A DNA stretch of 64,000 nt from Ustilago trichophora (GCA_900323505.1 OOIN01000031.1:536408-600407); one strand, 5' to 3'; positions 32,133-42,631 are shown, counted from the stretch's first letter. Numbers and translations are program-made. The notes: a model not told the origin generated them from the letters alone.

Positions 32133-33720
32133 TCAGCGTCGAACGTACTTTCTCCACCCATAGGCGCCCACAGCAGCTACAGCAGCGAGCGACATTGAAA
32201 CGCCTACGAAGAGGATGATATCTCGAAAGCCGTTGATGCCATATTGACCCGAATGCGGGTTTGGGGTGATGACAGAGGGACGGTAGAGAACTGAACCTAT
32301 CAGTGGGCCTGTTACGGCGGCTATTCCACGGACAAACATCCAAGAGAGAAACTGGAGAGAGTTGTCTGATTTAGTGACTAGGGCTACATCGCGGGCAATC
32401 GGGGTGATGTAGCAACCGAATCCACCTCCCTGGCAAAGGTAAGAAGAGAAGAAGATGGTTAGTGGTGAAAAGCAAGCGAGCAAGCAAGCGAGCAAGCAAG
32501 GGAGATATGAAAGAGCAACGTACTGCAGCACCGAATACAAGAGCGAAAATCAAGAGAGTGGGTAAAGAGGTAGCAAAACCGAACAAGGTCAATGCAGTAA
32601 TACCGCATAGACCGGAAGAGATTGCCATGGCGAGAGTGAAGGAGAGTTTATCTATGGCCTATGATAGCGGAAGCGTTGAAAGCGGAAAGGATTGAGGTGG
32701 AAATGGTCGAGGAGAAACCGAGTGCGGTAGCATAAGTTGCTACATAAAGCGAGATGATGTACCATCCGAAGGCTTGGAGGAAGATGACTACCATCTATGG
32801 GAGTGGTTGGAAGATAAAAGAGAGAGAAGAAGCTTTGTCAGATCGAGGGTCTTGTTGAGAGTATGAGATGGTGAAGAGGTAGAGATTAAGAGGAAAAAAG
32901 CTTACGTAGATCAGAGCGATGGGGTTAAGCAATGGAGACAGATCTCCCGGTAGAAGTGAATGGAAGAGTTGTTTCTTGGTTCCAGTAATGACGAGCTGTG
33001 CCAACGACCAAACCCTCAAAGTGCACGCAAAACCAATCGACACAAGCAACGCATTAAGCATCAAGGGAAAAATCACACGTCCCACACCACTCGCCATAAA
33101 AATCACACTAGTTGCCAGCCGCCTCCTCCTATCAAACCACTGACCCAAATACAACACAACCGGTGTCAACAATACACCGCTCGTCACTCGAAACAATACA
33201 CCCTGAAACGCAATCACCATAGCAATATGTTTCGCAAACGAAGCTATCAAAATGCAAAGTGCGCTTAACACCAAACTGAACATGACCACCTTACGATGTA
33301 AATGAAGAAATGTCGTCAAGAATCCACGCAGTAAAAGTGGTGCAAAATGCTGAAATCCAATCACCAAAGTTCCAACGGCAGAGATGCAAGTAATGTTGGA
33401 ATTGTAAAAGGGAGAAGATGAATTATGTTGATGAAAATCTTGAAAGGATCCGTAGGAATAAGCGATACCCCAGACCATGGACCAGATGATGAATCGGCAA
33501 AAAAGGAATCGATATGCTGCTGGACCGGCGTCTATGGGTGGTAGATCAGATTGTGATGTTCAAGTTGATACGGTTGAAACTCGAGTTTGGTGCACCATTT
33601 TTGGAGATGGTGGATAGGTGCAAGTGAGGATGGGTGGAGTGGATGGTGTTTCATCGTGGCTTGTGGGTTTACTATCGTATTGATTGTTGTAATTTTGATC
33701 TTGTCTGTCTTGATCATGTT
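32133..33720 (-). pseudogene. MFS monocarboxylate-type transporter, probably decayed
   Basis: Exons with good splice sites can be read: about 33550-32906, 32794 downward, and 32429-32133, with introns 32905-32795 and 32523-32430. They encode a monocarboxylate-permease-like MFS protein (VWGIAYSYGSFQDF in helix 1, LYLGQWFDRRRRLATSVIFM at loop 4-5, SWMFVRGIAAVTGPLIGSVL near the end). Two faults argue for decay. Near 32660 the frame shifts by one base right after NASAIIG, and about ten residues expected before DKLSF are missing. Near 33565 an in-frame TGA lies between a Ser/Gln-rich leader and PPIDAGPAAYRFLF, with no simple intron to remove it. The 5' end is therefore unresolved. If expressed it would be a shortened, non-functional product unless splicing repairs it. 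Confidence 0.65.
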
Positions 33721-34351
33721 GATCTTGAGGATCTTGGGGAGTTGGTTGAGAAGATGAGATAGAAGAAGAAGAAGAAGAAGAAGAAGAAGAAAAGTTGGAG
33801 GGATGCTGTGAAATTGGAGCTATTCTGGCTCGAAACTCGATGACTTGGCCAACGTTGGTGTTGGAAAAAGATCGACGTTGTTCAAGTCGATTGGACGAGT
33901 TGTTGGCACTGCCAGCTATATCATCATCAGCAGCAGCAGTGCTCGAGCTGATGGAGCGACATGGTTGGCTCTACCTGGTAGAAAGTATGTCGTCAAAGGT
34001 TGAGAAGAAGCCAAAGTTGGTCGAGTAGTCAAAAGTGGATTTGTTTTTCTTTCTTTCTTTTTTTCTTTTTTTTCGGCGAAAGCAGCGGTGAATTGCACGC
34101 TCAAATACAAATTCAAATATGAATCGCATTCTTTTTGACAGGCCAACGCCGAGACTCGACCGGCTATCCGGATGAATCAAAGAGCGGATCAACATAGTTC
34201 CATCTTTATGCTCATTTTGGTATGTGCTGTACTGTATTTAGCCCCACACTCGATCCTTCAGAGTAACGATCATTGAATCTCAACCCGCTTTCGAGCATAA
34301 CCAGCGGTGTTGGGAACCTATTTTAAAGACCATCATCTACCTGCTACAAAC

Positions 34352-35174
34352 ATGTCGGAATCATACAAGTCCTCCATCCTCTATCGTGAGCATCCCGAGG
34401 TAGCACAACTCGTCACGAAACTTGATCAACTTTCCGAACAGCAAGATGCACAAGGCACTGGTATCTCTTCGCTCAACGGGCAAAATCTTGAAAAGCGTGA
34501 TTTCAGCATGTACAAGCACAAGATGATCGCGCTTGAACAAGACAAGTCGGAACTGATCTATGCTGTCATTCGTAACAAGAAAGCTTGCAGAATCTTTGAA
34601 GCGGGTACATCGTATGGTGTTTCGACAATCTATCTTTTACTTGCATCGAAATGTGTCCATGTTGACCAAGACCCATTGCAATTACCCGCAATGGTATGGG
34701 GAACAGAGAAGGAAAATCATAAAGCAGACGCTGCGATTCAAAACTTGGCTCAAGCATTGAAGCTTTCCGAGGATACCCAACATATTCCTGGCTTCACCAT
34801 GTTGAGAGGCGATATCCTCGAGTTGACCCAAAAGGCTAACATCGAAAAGGATAGTCTCGATGTTGTACTTTTCGACATTTGGGCAGAAAGTAAGTATCAT
34901 AATTCTACCGGATTGGATTCATCCTGCGCTTGCCTTGCCTGATCGAATCCAACTGACACCCTTACTCCGGTTTCGATTCGTAGTGGCATTGCCAACGTTT
35001 AAATTGCTCGAAAAGTCGCTAAAGCAAGATGCAGTGGTGTTTATTGACAATTGGATCACTGGTATCAAGATCGGTACTTATGCCAAGTTCCGAGATTACC
35101 TCGAGTCAAATGGTTGGTACATTGTTGCTATACCGTTCAAGAATGGTCTAGGTATGGCCACGCGGGTTGTTTGA
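34352..35174 (+). CDS. SAM-dependent O-methyltransferase family 3
   Basis: A 242-residue soluble methyltransferase in two exons, 34352-34889 and 34984-35174 (intron 94 bases, donor GTAAGTATC, acceptor TTCGTAG; the split codon gives Met). The SAM-binding glycine motif reads IFEAGTSYGVSTIYLLLA near residue 88. LDVVLFDIWAE supplies the acidic motif after strand 4, and DAVVFIDNW the metal/substrate-side Asp-Asn pair. This pattern is that of the cation-dependent O-methyltransferase fold (caffeoyl-CoA/catechol type), but the exact substrate is unknown. Starting at MSESYK gives the usual family length. It is in tandem with the carboxymuconolactone-decarboxylase-like gene, 300 bases apart, but no cluster of biosynthetic genes surrounds them. 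Confidence 0.82.
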
Positions 35175-35475
35175 CTTTGTTTGATTTGCAACTGTGTCGA
35201 GTACGCTTGTAGATATAGCGATCAAGGTCAAGTTGTCAAAGAGTTGACTCGATTGCGGTTTTGGTGTGGGGGTTGAATTTGTGCAATTGAGCTTTTGAAA
35301 ACCCGCGTTTTCCTGCCGGCTTTTCTGGGTTACTGCATGCCGAATGCGAATTGTCGAAGGCGCCTCGACTGAATCAAGTCTCGTGGTTGTGAAAAGCACC
35401 TTTGCCAGCTTGCTACACCCTTCTCTGTCTTGAACAACGACCACCATCATCATCATCATCAAAAGAGTCGACAAT

Positions 35476-35970
35476 ATGTCTGCCAAGAATACCTCGTCCA
35501 ATACTGGCCAATCTGACACTTGTCATGGATCAGGCCGATCGGCCGAATGGGATGAACTGCATCAAACTCTACACGCAACAGGCGATACAATCCGTCGAGA
35601 GGTGGTAGGCCAAGAATACGTGAAGCGCAGTTTGGCAAATGCGAGCGAGTTTACGATGCCGATGCAAAAGTTAGCTACCGAATATGCATGGGGTGGCATC
35701 TGGTCACGTCCTGGTTTGGCAAGAAGAGATCGAAGTATTCTCAACATTGGCATGCTTGCAGCTCTGGGCAAATCGACCGAGTTAGCAACGCATATTCGAG
35801 GAGCACTCAACAATGGAGTCACCGAAGTCGAGGTTCAAGAATGCTTGCTTCAGGTGGCAACGTATGTAGGAATGCCAGCTGGAATGGAAGCTTTCAGAGC
35901 CGCAGATAAGGCGGTTCAAGAGTGGAAATCCAACAACGACCGCCTCGGTGCAAAGATTGATAGCAACTAA
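35476..35970 (+). CDS. Carboxymuconolactone decarboxylase family protein
   Basis: A 164-residue protein with the AhpD/CMD helical fold. The core (WSRPGLARRDRSILNIGMLA, then THIRGALNNGVTEVEVQECL and LQVATYVGMPAGMEAF) is typical of gamma-carboxymuconolactone decarboxylases of the protocatechuate branch of aromatic degradation. There is no CxxC redox pair, which separates it from AhpD peroxidases. Related fungal proteins also act elsewhere, so the true reaction is not certain. No other beta-ketoadipate pathway gene is nearby. Single exon. Confidence 0.85.
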   Translation: MSAKNTSSNTGQSDTCHGSGRSAEWDELHQTLHATGDTIRREVVGQEYVKRSLANASEFTMPMQKLATEYAWGGIWSRPGLARRDRSILNIGMLAALGKSTELATHIRGALNNGVTEVEVQECLLQVATYVGMPAGMEAFRAADKAVQEWKSNNDRLGAKIDSN

Positions 35971-37795
35971 GGAAAACACGTCATCTTGTCTCTTGGATCC
36001 ATTCTACCATGGTTGTGTGGATAGAGACATGCCCGAGTCGTCGTCTTTGACCGTCATGGCCAATTGGGAATAAGAAAACTAATCGAATGTTCGAATGGGC
36101 TAGTTGTCGAGGTTGCTTGGATAGCATCATTCTTGAGATCGTTGAGGGTATGGTTGCCATGCATGGTCGGATGGTTCAGTGTGACGATGGAAGCGAATCG
36201 GGTTGAATGCCAAATCGGATCGGGTGCATTCGTAATGTAGCAACCGATTGAATTATCTTTTTCAATCCATCGCTCGCTTCTCCAACTGTCCAACTGGCGT
36301 GTCAAATCACAACCCCCGCATACCTGTCTGTTCAACCCCCCAAGCTCAAACTTTTTCAACTCTTTTCGTCACTGGGATTGTATGCGCTGTTCGAGGGACA
36401 AGCCTTGCGAAAAGCGTGGGAATGCCAACGTGTCTCTGATGTCAAGTCGTTCGCGGAGAAGCATCCGAAAGCAGAGCTGCCAGGAAGGCAACAAAGTGCA
36501 GGAATTGCCGCTTCGGTGTTGGGATGCATGTACTGTACTGTACTGTACTGTACTGGCATGACACACAGAGACAACGAGACAGACTGCTCTTGTGCTTGAA
36601 ACCATCTTGACACGACTTTCTCGCGCGTCGTGTCTTTTTATTTTATTTTATTTTTTTATTCTTTTTTGAACAAAGGGCAACAGCAGCCTTGATTTTTCCA
36701 GCTGTCACATGGATAGCAGCTACACACTGTACATAGCCGAGGCCAGCAAAACTGTCCGATCTATCGCTTGGCAGTCCACATCCCATCCCATCTTATCCCA
36801 TCACATTGACCCACATTTGAAAACATGATCTCATCATTGAAACCAACCAAAAAGGAGGGGGGTGATTATATAATATCCGACGTGATCATAGACTCAAGCC
36901 AACACGGGAGTGTTGCAGATCCGTTGATGGTTTTGTGGCGTTGAAAGATGATGCCGAGGGTCAGAGGGAAACAAAGGAATTGACTTGACAAACCTTTGTG
37001 TGTCTGCTGCGACCTTCCCCACACTCGAAAAAGCCAATCGGAAGCGCAGATCCAAGCAAACGCTATGCCAGCCAAAGTGTCACACCAACTCAGCAGCAGA
37101 GTTCTCTCCCATCCGAGCTGACAGGCGGAGAGCCCTTGAAGACCTCTTGCTGTCACGAGCTTCGCCGGTATTGCTCTGTCTTTTCTCCTGTACTGTAGCT
37201 TCCACTGTGACGGCCCTTGCGATATCACTGACACATAGCCGTGCCTGTCTGCCTGCCTCTCCGAAGACTCTGATCGACTCGTGATCGTCTCTTGCTCACT
37301 CTGATTCGGTGTAGTCGGAAACCACCCCGAAATTGCGGTATCACGAACCAATCACCACATCGCAGAGACAGACAGAGAGCAAGCGCTTGAGCGGGCGCTG
37401 CAGTATTGCGCGGGGCCAGCAAGGAGCAACGAGGATCGGAAATGTCAAGTGATGCGATTGTATGCACTCGAGGCTGCACCCTTTAAAAACTCGTGCCCTT
37501 CTTGGCCTTGGCTTTCCGAGTGTGCTGCATCATCCATCGGACTCCATCCGCTCTCTTCTTGTCACCCAGTCTCAACTAGGCAGGCTGGCCTGTCTCGCTT
37601 TACTCTTTCTCTCTCTCTCTCTCTCTCTCTCTTCGCCATCATCATCCTCGCTTCTCTTCTTCTCTCCTTTCCTTCCCTTTCCTCCATCATCTCGATTTCA
37701 CCGTTTCATTCACCTCTTTCCTTTCAACACGGGCTGGTTCCCCCTTTTTTTATTCCTTCTCTTCTCTCTATTGCCACCGCACATCTTCAGCAAGC
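35971..37795. other. 1.8-kb spacer upstream of the AA10 gene
   Basis: No gene is supported. The space holds a five-unit ACTGT repeat (36531-36555), another TACTGTA at 37191, and a T-rich stretch near 36640. A CT tract (37608-37632) followed by more pyrimidine-rich sequence up to the AA10 start codon likely forms the core promoter and leader. Confidence 0.55.
36531..36555. repeat. Tandem ACTGT repeat (TACTGTA motif)
   Basis: Five consecutive 5-mers are seen, the longest such run in the window, in non-coding sequence between the carboxymuconolactone-decarboxylase-like gene and the AA10 gene. Confidence 0.75.
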
Positions 37796-38773
37796 ATGAC
37801 TTTCCGCATCTCGGCTTCGTCTTTCTCCCTCTTCCACCTCGTCGCGCTGGTCGCCACTCTTTCCCATCTCCTCATCGGTCTGGTCGATGCTCACGGCTAC
37901 GTCAACTATCCCGCTTCGCGCTCTTACATGTGCAAGCAAGGTCAAGCAAAAAACTGTGGCGAAATTCAGTACGAACCTCAGTCGGTCGAAGCTCCCAAAG
38001 GTCTACCTTTTGCGCGCAACAGCGACGGTAAGCTCTGCTCAGCCGGTCTGAGCCAGTTTTCCGAGCTTGATCGTCAGGGTGCCAAGGTTTGGCCCACCAC
38101 CAAAGCCAGCGATGTTCAATCGTTTTCTTGGACTTTCACCGCTCAGCATGCTACCACCAACTTCAAGTACTACATCACCAAGCCTGATTGGGATTCCACC
38201 ACCACCAGAGCTTTGACTGCCACTGACTTTGAGTCGCATCCCTTCCTCGTTGTCCCCATGAATGCCAAGGCCCCAGCTCGCACCATGAACCACGATCTCT
38301 CCAAGAACATGCCCTCGCGCTCGGGCTATCACGTCGTTTATGCCGTCTGGACGGTTGACAACACGGTCAACGCCTTCTACCAGTGCATCGATCTCGATTT
38401 TGGTGGAAAAAGTAGCAGTGGTACAAGTGGAAACAGTGCGCCAGCCAACTCGTCTGGCTCGGCGTCTGCCAACACTTCGAACGTTTCTACCACCAACTCG
38501 GGCCCTTCGACTACCAACGCTGGTGGCAACACGTCCTCTTCCGCTGGCTCCAGCTCTGGTTCTTCGGCCCCCACTACCACCACCACTGCCACCGATTTTG
38601 GCAGCTCTGCCAACTCGAGTGCCTCAACTTCATCGACCAACCACAAGAACAACGCAGCCAAGGGCTCATCTTGTCGCTTGAAACGTCGTAGAGCTCCCTC
38701 TGCATCCATCCTTGCAGCTCGCGCTGACTTTCATCGACAAAAGATGCAATTTCAGCGCAAAAGACAGGCTTAG
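37796..38773 (+). CDS. AA10 lytic polysaccharide monooxygenase, secreted
   Basis: A 325-residue secreted copper enzyme predicted to oxidatively cleave chitin. A signal peptide covers residues 1-32 and should be cut in LVDA/HGYV, leaving His33 as the N-terminal ligand of the histidine brace. The second ligand is the His of FTAQHATTNF. The mature start HGYVNYPASRSYMC, the WTFTAQH segment and NAFYQCIDLDF are diagnostic of family AA10; the Phe of NAFY sits at the axial position. After the catalytic domain (to about residue 205) comes an Asn/Ser/Thr-rich linker of about 90 residues and a short basic tail (SCRLKRRRAP onward) with no known binding module. AA10 enzymes are mostly bacterial; an AA10 of Ustilago maydis acting on fungal cell-wall chitin is described, which fits this lineage. 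Single exon. Confidence 0.93.
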   Translation: MTFRISASSFSLFHLVALVATLSHLLIGLVDAHGYVNYPASRSYMCKQGQAKNCGEIQYEPQSVEAPKGLPFARNSDGKLCSAGLSQFSELDRQGAKVWPTTKASDVQSFSWTFTAQHATTNFKYYITKPDWDSTTTRALTATDFESHPFLVVPMNAKAPARTMNHDLSKNMPSRSGYHVVYAVWTVDNTVNAFYQCIDLDFGGKSSSGTSGNSAPANSSGSASANTSNVSTTNSGPSTTNAGGNTSSSAGSSSGSSAPTTTTTATDFGSSANSSASTSSTNHKNNAAKGSSCRLKRRRAPSASILAARADFHRQKMQFQRKRQA

Positions 38774-39222
38774 CAGTGAGTTCAACTGGTCTCCATGGTT
38801 CACGAGCAGACTAGCTCTGCTGAACCGTGTCGAACGACCGCACATTCTCACCCTATAGTTTGGAAACCAGCTAGCCTGCTCAAAAAGAGAAAAAGAAAAC
38901 AGTCTTCGAGCCGGTCTCGATAATTGGATCCGGACTCTCCTTTCATCCTGATCTTCATTCTTATCCCCCTTCGTAACACCTACACCATACCTCCAATTCC
39001 ATACACTGTATTTTCACTTCTTTGCCCTCTACATTCTCACGTCTTTCCCCGTTTTTTCTCCTTTAATACACTCGCATCTCTCCACTCGATTTGAAGCTAG
39101 CACCTTGGATCTTCTGGCTGGAACGACTTTCACAAACTGAGCACAAGCATCGATAAGAAGGAAACAAAGAAAACGGCACGATGAACAGTTTGCTATGCAT
39201 CGCCCTAGAAAAAGAATCCGAA

Positions 39223-42060
39223 TTAAACCCGGCTGACTGTTGCAGGAGCACTACTACCACCACCACCACCACTACCATTGCTTGCACCAGCCGCATTTTG
39301 TAGAGGCATACTCTTAAAGTTACGCTTATGCTTTCTCGCTGCCTCCCTATGACGCTTCTTGATCACCTTGGTCAACTCTTGCTTGTACTTGGCCCAATCT
39401 TTTTCCTTTTCCTCTTCCGATCTAGGCTTCAACCATCGTTGAACCGAACCTTGACTATCTCCACCATTCCAAGACGATGAGCTACTCGACGATGGGAAAA
39501 AGGGACCGAGCTTGTTTTGCTGTCGCTCTTCGTCTTGCATGGATGGCAGGGCAGATGGCTGGAAACGAGAGAAACCGACGTTCGAATACGAACCAGGGCC
39601 GAAACCAGGCCTAGGCTCGGGCTCTTTCTCCTCCTCCTCCTCCTCTTCTTCTTCTTCTTCAAGTTCGAATTCGAGCCCGAGCGAGTCCATCAACGAGAAA
39701 CCTCCACCCATATCACCGCCAGCAGCATCACTATTGGCGCCAAGTCCAAGACTGAATCCAGCAGTGACACCGGAAATAGGTCGATCTTGTGGCTTGAACA
39801 TCTCCTTGAGCGTCGACAAAGAAACTTGGGTTCCCTGTGCATCTTCGGCTAGCTGCACAGCGTTGATGGGCTGCGAGACATTATTCGAAGGCGTTGGTGT
39901 TGAGTCAGCAGATGCAGTTTTGGCGGCAGCGACAGCTTCTGCTGTGGATGCCGTGGAAGCGAGGTTGCCAGGATCAAATCGAGCGATAGGCACGTAGCTG
40001 CCATCCTTAGCATTGGTCTTGGACGACGCGGGATCGGAAAGAGAAGACAGGAACGCTGCTCGGCGCGACTTGGCGTCGATAGGCGCAGCAACGACCTCGA
40101 CAGCAAGTTTGGGTGCCTCTTCCATGATCACATCCTCTTCATTCTCCTCGATTTCTGCAGCTGCAGGAGCGACTGCGGGCTCGGCCTCAAGATCTACTTC
40201 CACTTCCGCATCAGCAACATCCTCATCAGCAACTTCGCTTTCGCTCTCCGACTCTGAACTCGAGCTTGAAGACTCGCTCGAGGACCAACTTTTGACAACA
40301 ACCTCAGCCTCTTCAGCGGCTTCAGACTCGCTTTCCGAATCAGAGCTCGATTCGGAGCTGGACTCGGAGGCAGCATCGGCGACTTCAGCTTCGACATCGG
40401 CGATCCCGCTCGTAGTCGCCTCCTCATCAGATCCGGAGCCGAACATCTCTCCCAATAGGGCGAGCGTCTTCTTTCTCTCCTCTTCAGCATTCACCAGCTG
40501 CTTGGCATCCCGCACAGACGCTGCAACAGCGCCCTCGTCATAGCCGTCGGAAAAGTTGGCCGGGTCCTCCTCCTCCGGGTCGAGACCAGGGATAAAAGTT
40601 CCCTTGACCTTTCTACTTGGGGTAGGAGTGGAGGCAGGCTTCTCGACCTTGGCGCGTTTGGGCTGCGGTGCTGGGTTAGGCGTGGATGGGAAGTCGGAGA
40701 ACAGATCGTTGATGCCCGTGGCTGGGACTGAGGAAGTTGGTAGATTTGCGAAGAGGTCGTCGATGTCGGCGGTGTCGACCACATTGTCAACGACGGCGGG
40801 TGCTGCTTTCGAGATGCTGGATCGTTTCGGCTCGACTGGTGCTTTGGCTGCGGTGAGCGCAGATGTGAAGCCAGAGAAGAGATCGTCGTCGCTGCCTGCG
40901 TCCGAGTATCGATCAAAGTCGAGCTGCGCCATGACATCTTCAGCCGCATCCTTGTCTACGTTTTCTGTCAATGAGGACGACGAAGCATGCGCCTTGGGCA
41001 CGACACGAATGGGAATCTTGGTGAACTCTTCGTGCACAACTTTGCCATCTTTAGCAACGTACTGCCAGCGAACCAGGCGATGCGTCTTGTCCTGGGGCGC
41101 TTCTTCTTCGTCGTCAATCTCGTCGCAGTGCCATTCGCCCGATCCAAGAGACGAGACGTCAAAACTGGCGGTTGATGAGCCTGTCTCGGCGGCAAGTGAT
41201 TCGAGGAGGGGCCCAGAGAGGTGGATAGCTCCGTATCTTGTTGGGTCGATCGTGATGCGGTGTGCTTTGGTTGGTGGGCGAGGATTGACGCGCGCACGTC
41301 GTCTGCTGGATTGTTCTTGATCCTCCTGTCCCTCCTCGGCGGCGCCGGCATGGATTCGCTCCAATGTGGATGCATGAGATGGCTTGGGCAGTGGATGCGA
41401 AGGTCGCATACGCAATGGACGGACAAGGTGTCCTGCAGGCGTACGCTTCCAACCCCAAGCCAAGCCCTTCTCCACGGCATCCTGTTCAACCGGCTCCATG
41501 TTGTAGCTCTCGAAACCCATTCCAGGTGGCAGACGTTTCGGTTTCTTGGGACTGTTTGCCTTTTCTTCTTCTTCTTCTTGTCTTGTTTTCTGCTTTTCTA
41601 GTGATATGCGTTCTTTGTAGTCTGGTTTTGCTTCGCCGATGCGAAGCGTAGCGCCTTTCCACACGGATCCGGATAAGAGATTCATGCAGCGCTTGATCTG
41701 TTGGGGTGATGCTTGCAAAGTGAGGAATGCATAGGGGCGCAGCTGGCCGAGTGCATCGCGCTTGCCGAGGCCGTCGAGGGCAATGACGGTGCCAAAGGTG
41801 GAGAAACGGCGGATTAGGTCCTCTTGCGAGAACGAGGCTGTGAGCCCCGAGATGACGAGTCTTTTCTGCGAGACATCTTCTTCTTGGTGTGCATCACTCG
41901 TTTCTTGGCCTTGGCCTGCAGTGCGCGAGAAAGGGCAAAAGAGAAGGAAGAGAGGACGAGAGTTAGTTTGTTGTTTGTCAAAGTAGATGCAAGAGATTCG
42001 AGACGATCGAGTCGGATGAGTGGGGGGGGGGGGGGGGAAGAGGGGAAGAGAGACTCGCAT
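39223..42060 (-). CDS. NOP8: Nop8-like nucleolar RRM protein, 5' end ambiguous
   Basis: The frame from 41915 to 39223 encodes an RRM protein similar to Nop8/NOL8, a 60S ribosome-assembly factor. The RRM begins QKRLVISGLTASFSQEDLIR (about 41870). PPGMGFESYNMEPVEQDAVE and GWKRTPAGHLVRPLR follow, then long acidic Ser/Glu/Asp tracts. The C-terminus has a basic helix (WAKYKQELTKVIKKRHREAA) and a RNFKSMPL tail. No Met lies between the RRM start and the intron acceptor. The N-terminus must therefore come either from ATG 42060, inside the neighbouring gene's intron, or by splicing from RRP17 exon 1 through a GT donor at 42054. The latter gives a 1089-residue Rrp17-Nop8 fusion (42631-42055 joined to 41915-39223). 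The coordinates given are the unspliced frame. Confidence 0.78.
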   Translation of the reverse strand: MRVSLPLFPPPPPTHPTRSSRISCIYFDKQQTNSRPLFLLFCPFSRTAGQGQETSDAHQEEDVSQKRLVISGLTASFSQEDLIRRFSTFGTVIALDGLGKRDALGQLRPYAFLTLQASPQQIKRCMNLLSGSVWKGATLRIGEAKPDYKERISLEKQKTRQEEEEEKANSPKKPKRLPPGMGFESYNMEPVEQDAVEKGLAWGWKRTPAGHLVRPLRMRPSHPLPKPSHASTLERIHAGAAEEGQEDQEQSSRRRARVNPRPPTKAHRITIDPTRYGAIHLSGPLLESLAAETGSSTASFDVSSLGSGEWHCDEIDDEEEAPQDKTHRLVRWQYVAKDGKVVHEEFTKIPIRVVPKAHASSSSLTENVDKDAAEDVMAQLDFDRYSDAGSDDDLFSGFTSALTAAKAPVEPKRSSISKAAPAVVDNVVDTADIDDLFANLPTSSVPATGINDLFSDFPSTPNPAPQPKRAKVEKPASTPTPSRKVKGTFIPGLDPEEEDPANFSDGYDEGAVAASVRDAKQLVNAEEERKKTLALLGEMFGSGSDEEATTSGIADVEAEVADAASESSSESSSDSESESEAAEEAEVVVKSWSSSESSSSSSESESESEVADEDVADAEVEVDLEAEPAVAPAAAEIEENEEDVIMEEAPKLAVEVVAAPIDAKSRRAAFLSSLSDPASSKTNAKDGSYVPIARFDPGNLASTASTAEAVAAAKTASADSTPTPSNNVSQPINAVQLAEDAQGTQVSLSTLKEMFKPQDRPISGVTAGFSLGLGANSDAAGGDMGGGFSLMDSLGLEFELEEEEEEEEEEEKEPEPRPGFGPGSYSNVGFSRFQPSALPSMQDEERQQNKLGPFFPSSSSSSSWNGGDSQGSVQRWLKPRSEEEKEKDWAKYKQELTKVIKKRHREAARKHKRNFKSMPLQNAAGASNGSGGGGGSSAPATVSRV

Positions 42061-42631
42061 TGGCCTTAGCTTTGTTGACGCGGCGGGAGGAAGGTGGAAG
42101 AATCTCTACACTGGAGGGTGCAGCGGACGACGCACCATCGGCTTTGGGTTTACGAGCGGGAGCATTGGCAGCGCTGGCGGTAGCCTTTTCGAAAGCTTCT
42201 TGCTCGGGATCAAAGGATTCAACGACGACATGGGTGTGATGTTCATCCGAGTCATACTCTTCCTCTTGGATCTGAGGAACAGCATCTTCTTCGGCAACAT
42301 GGTCGAGGTCGATCTCTTGATCGTCATCCGAAGCATTGGCTCCGTCAAGGTCAGACTCGCCTTCGGCTTCAAGACCAAACGCCTTTCTTTGCTCTCGAAC
42401 GTTTTCCGCGGCCTTCTCCTTGCGTGCGTCGCGAAGCTCTTTACGAGCAGCGAGCTGCTCTTCCTTGGCCTTCTTGGCGAGGTACTCTCGTCCCGCCTGC
42501 TTTCGTTCTTGCTTACGTTTGCGGAAGCCCGTCAGATACTCTGCTCGTGCCTTTTCGTCAAAGAGGACCTCGGGACCTTTGCCTTTGGCTTTACCCTTGC
42601 CCTTGCCGTTAGCTCTGCCGTTTTGCGACAT
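41814..42631 (-). CDS. RRP17: Rrp17/NOL12-like nucleolar protein, GC-AG intron
   Basis: A 224-residue protein of the Nop25/NOL12 family, which includes yeast Rrp17, a 5' exonuclease of pre-60S RNA processing in the nucleolus. Exon 1 (42631-42059) carries the family core VLFDEKARAEYLTGFRKRKQ followed by a long basic helix and an acidic segment. Exon 2 (41915-41814) adds a very basic tail (AKAKKRVMHTKKKMSRRKDS) as expected for the family. The join uses a GC-AG intron (donor GCGAGT, acceptor CTGCAG; 143 bases, containing a 16-base C run on this strand). Its last 102 coding bases overlap the RRM gene's frame. Without splicing the protein would end instead in a Pro/Ser tail within the intron. Confidence 0.78.

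Noticed and set aside
34352..35970. Small secondary-metabolite or aromatic-degradation cluster (methyltransferase, decarboxylase-like protein, MFS)
   Set aside because: Only two intact enzymes and one damaged transporter adjoin; no backbone enzyme or pathway partners are present, so a cluster is not supported.
41978..42058. Pro/Ser tail of RRP17 read through the intron
   Set aside because: It crosses a 16-base homopolymer and a good branch/acceptor arrangement; a spliced basic C-terminus fits the family better. It could still arise from intron retention.
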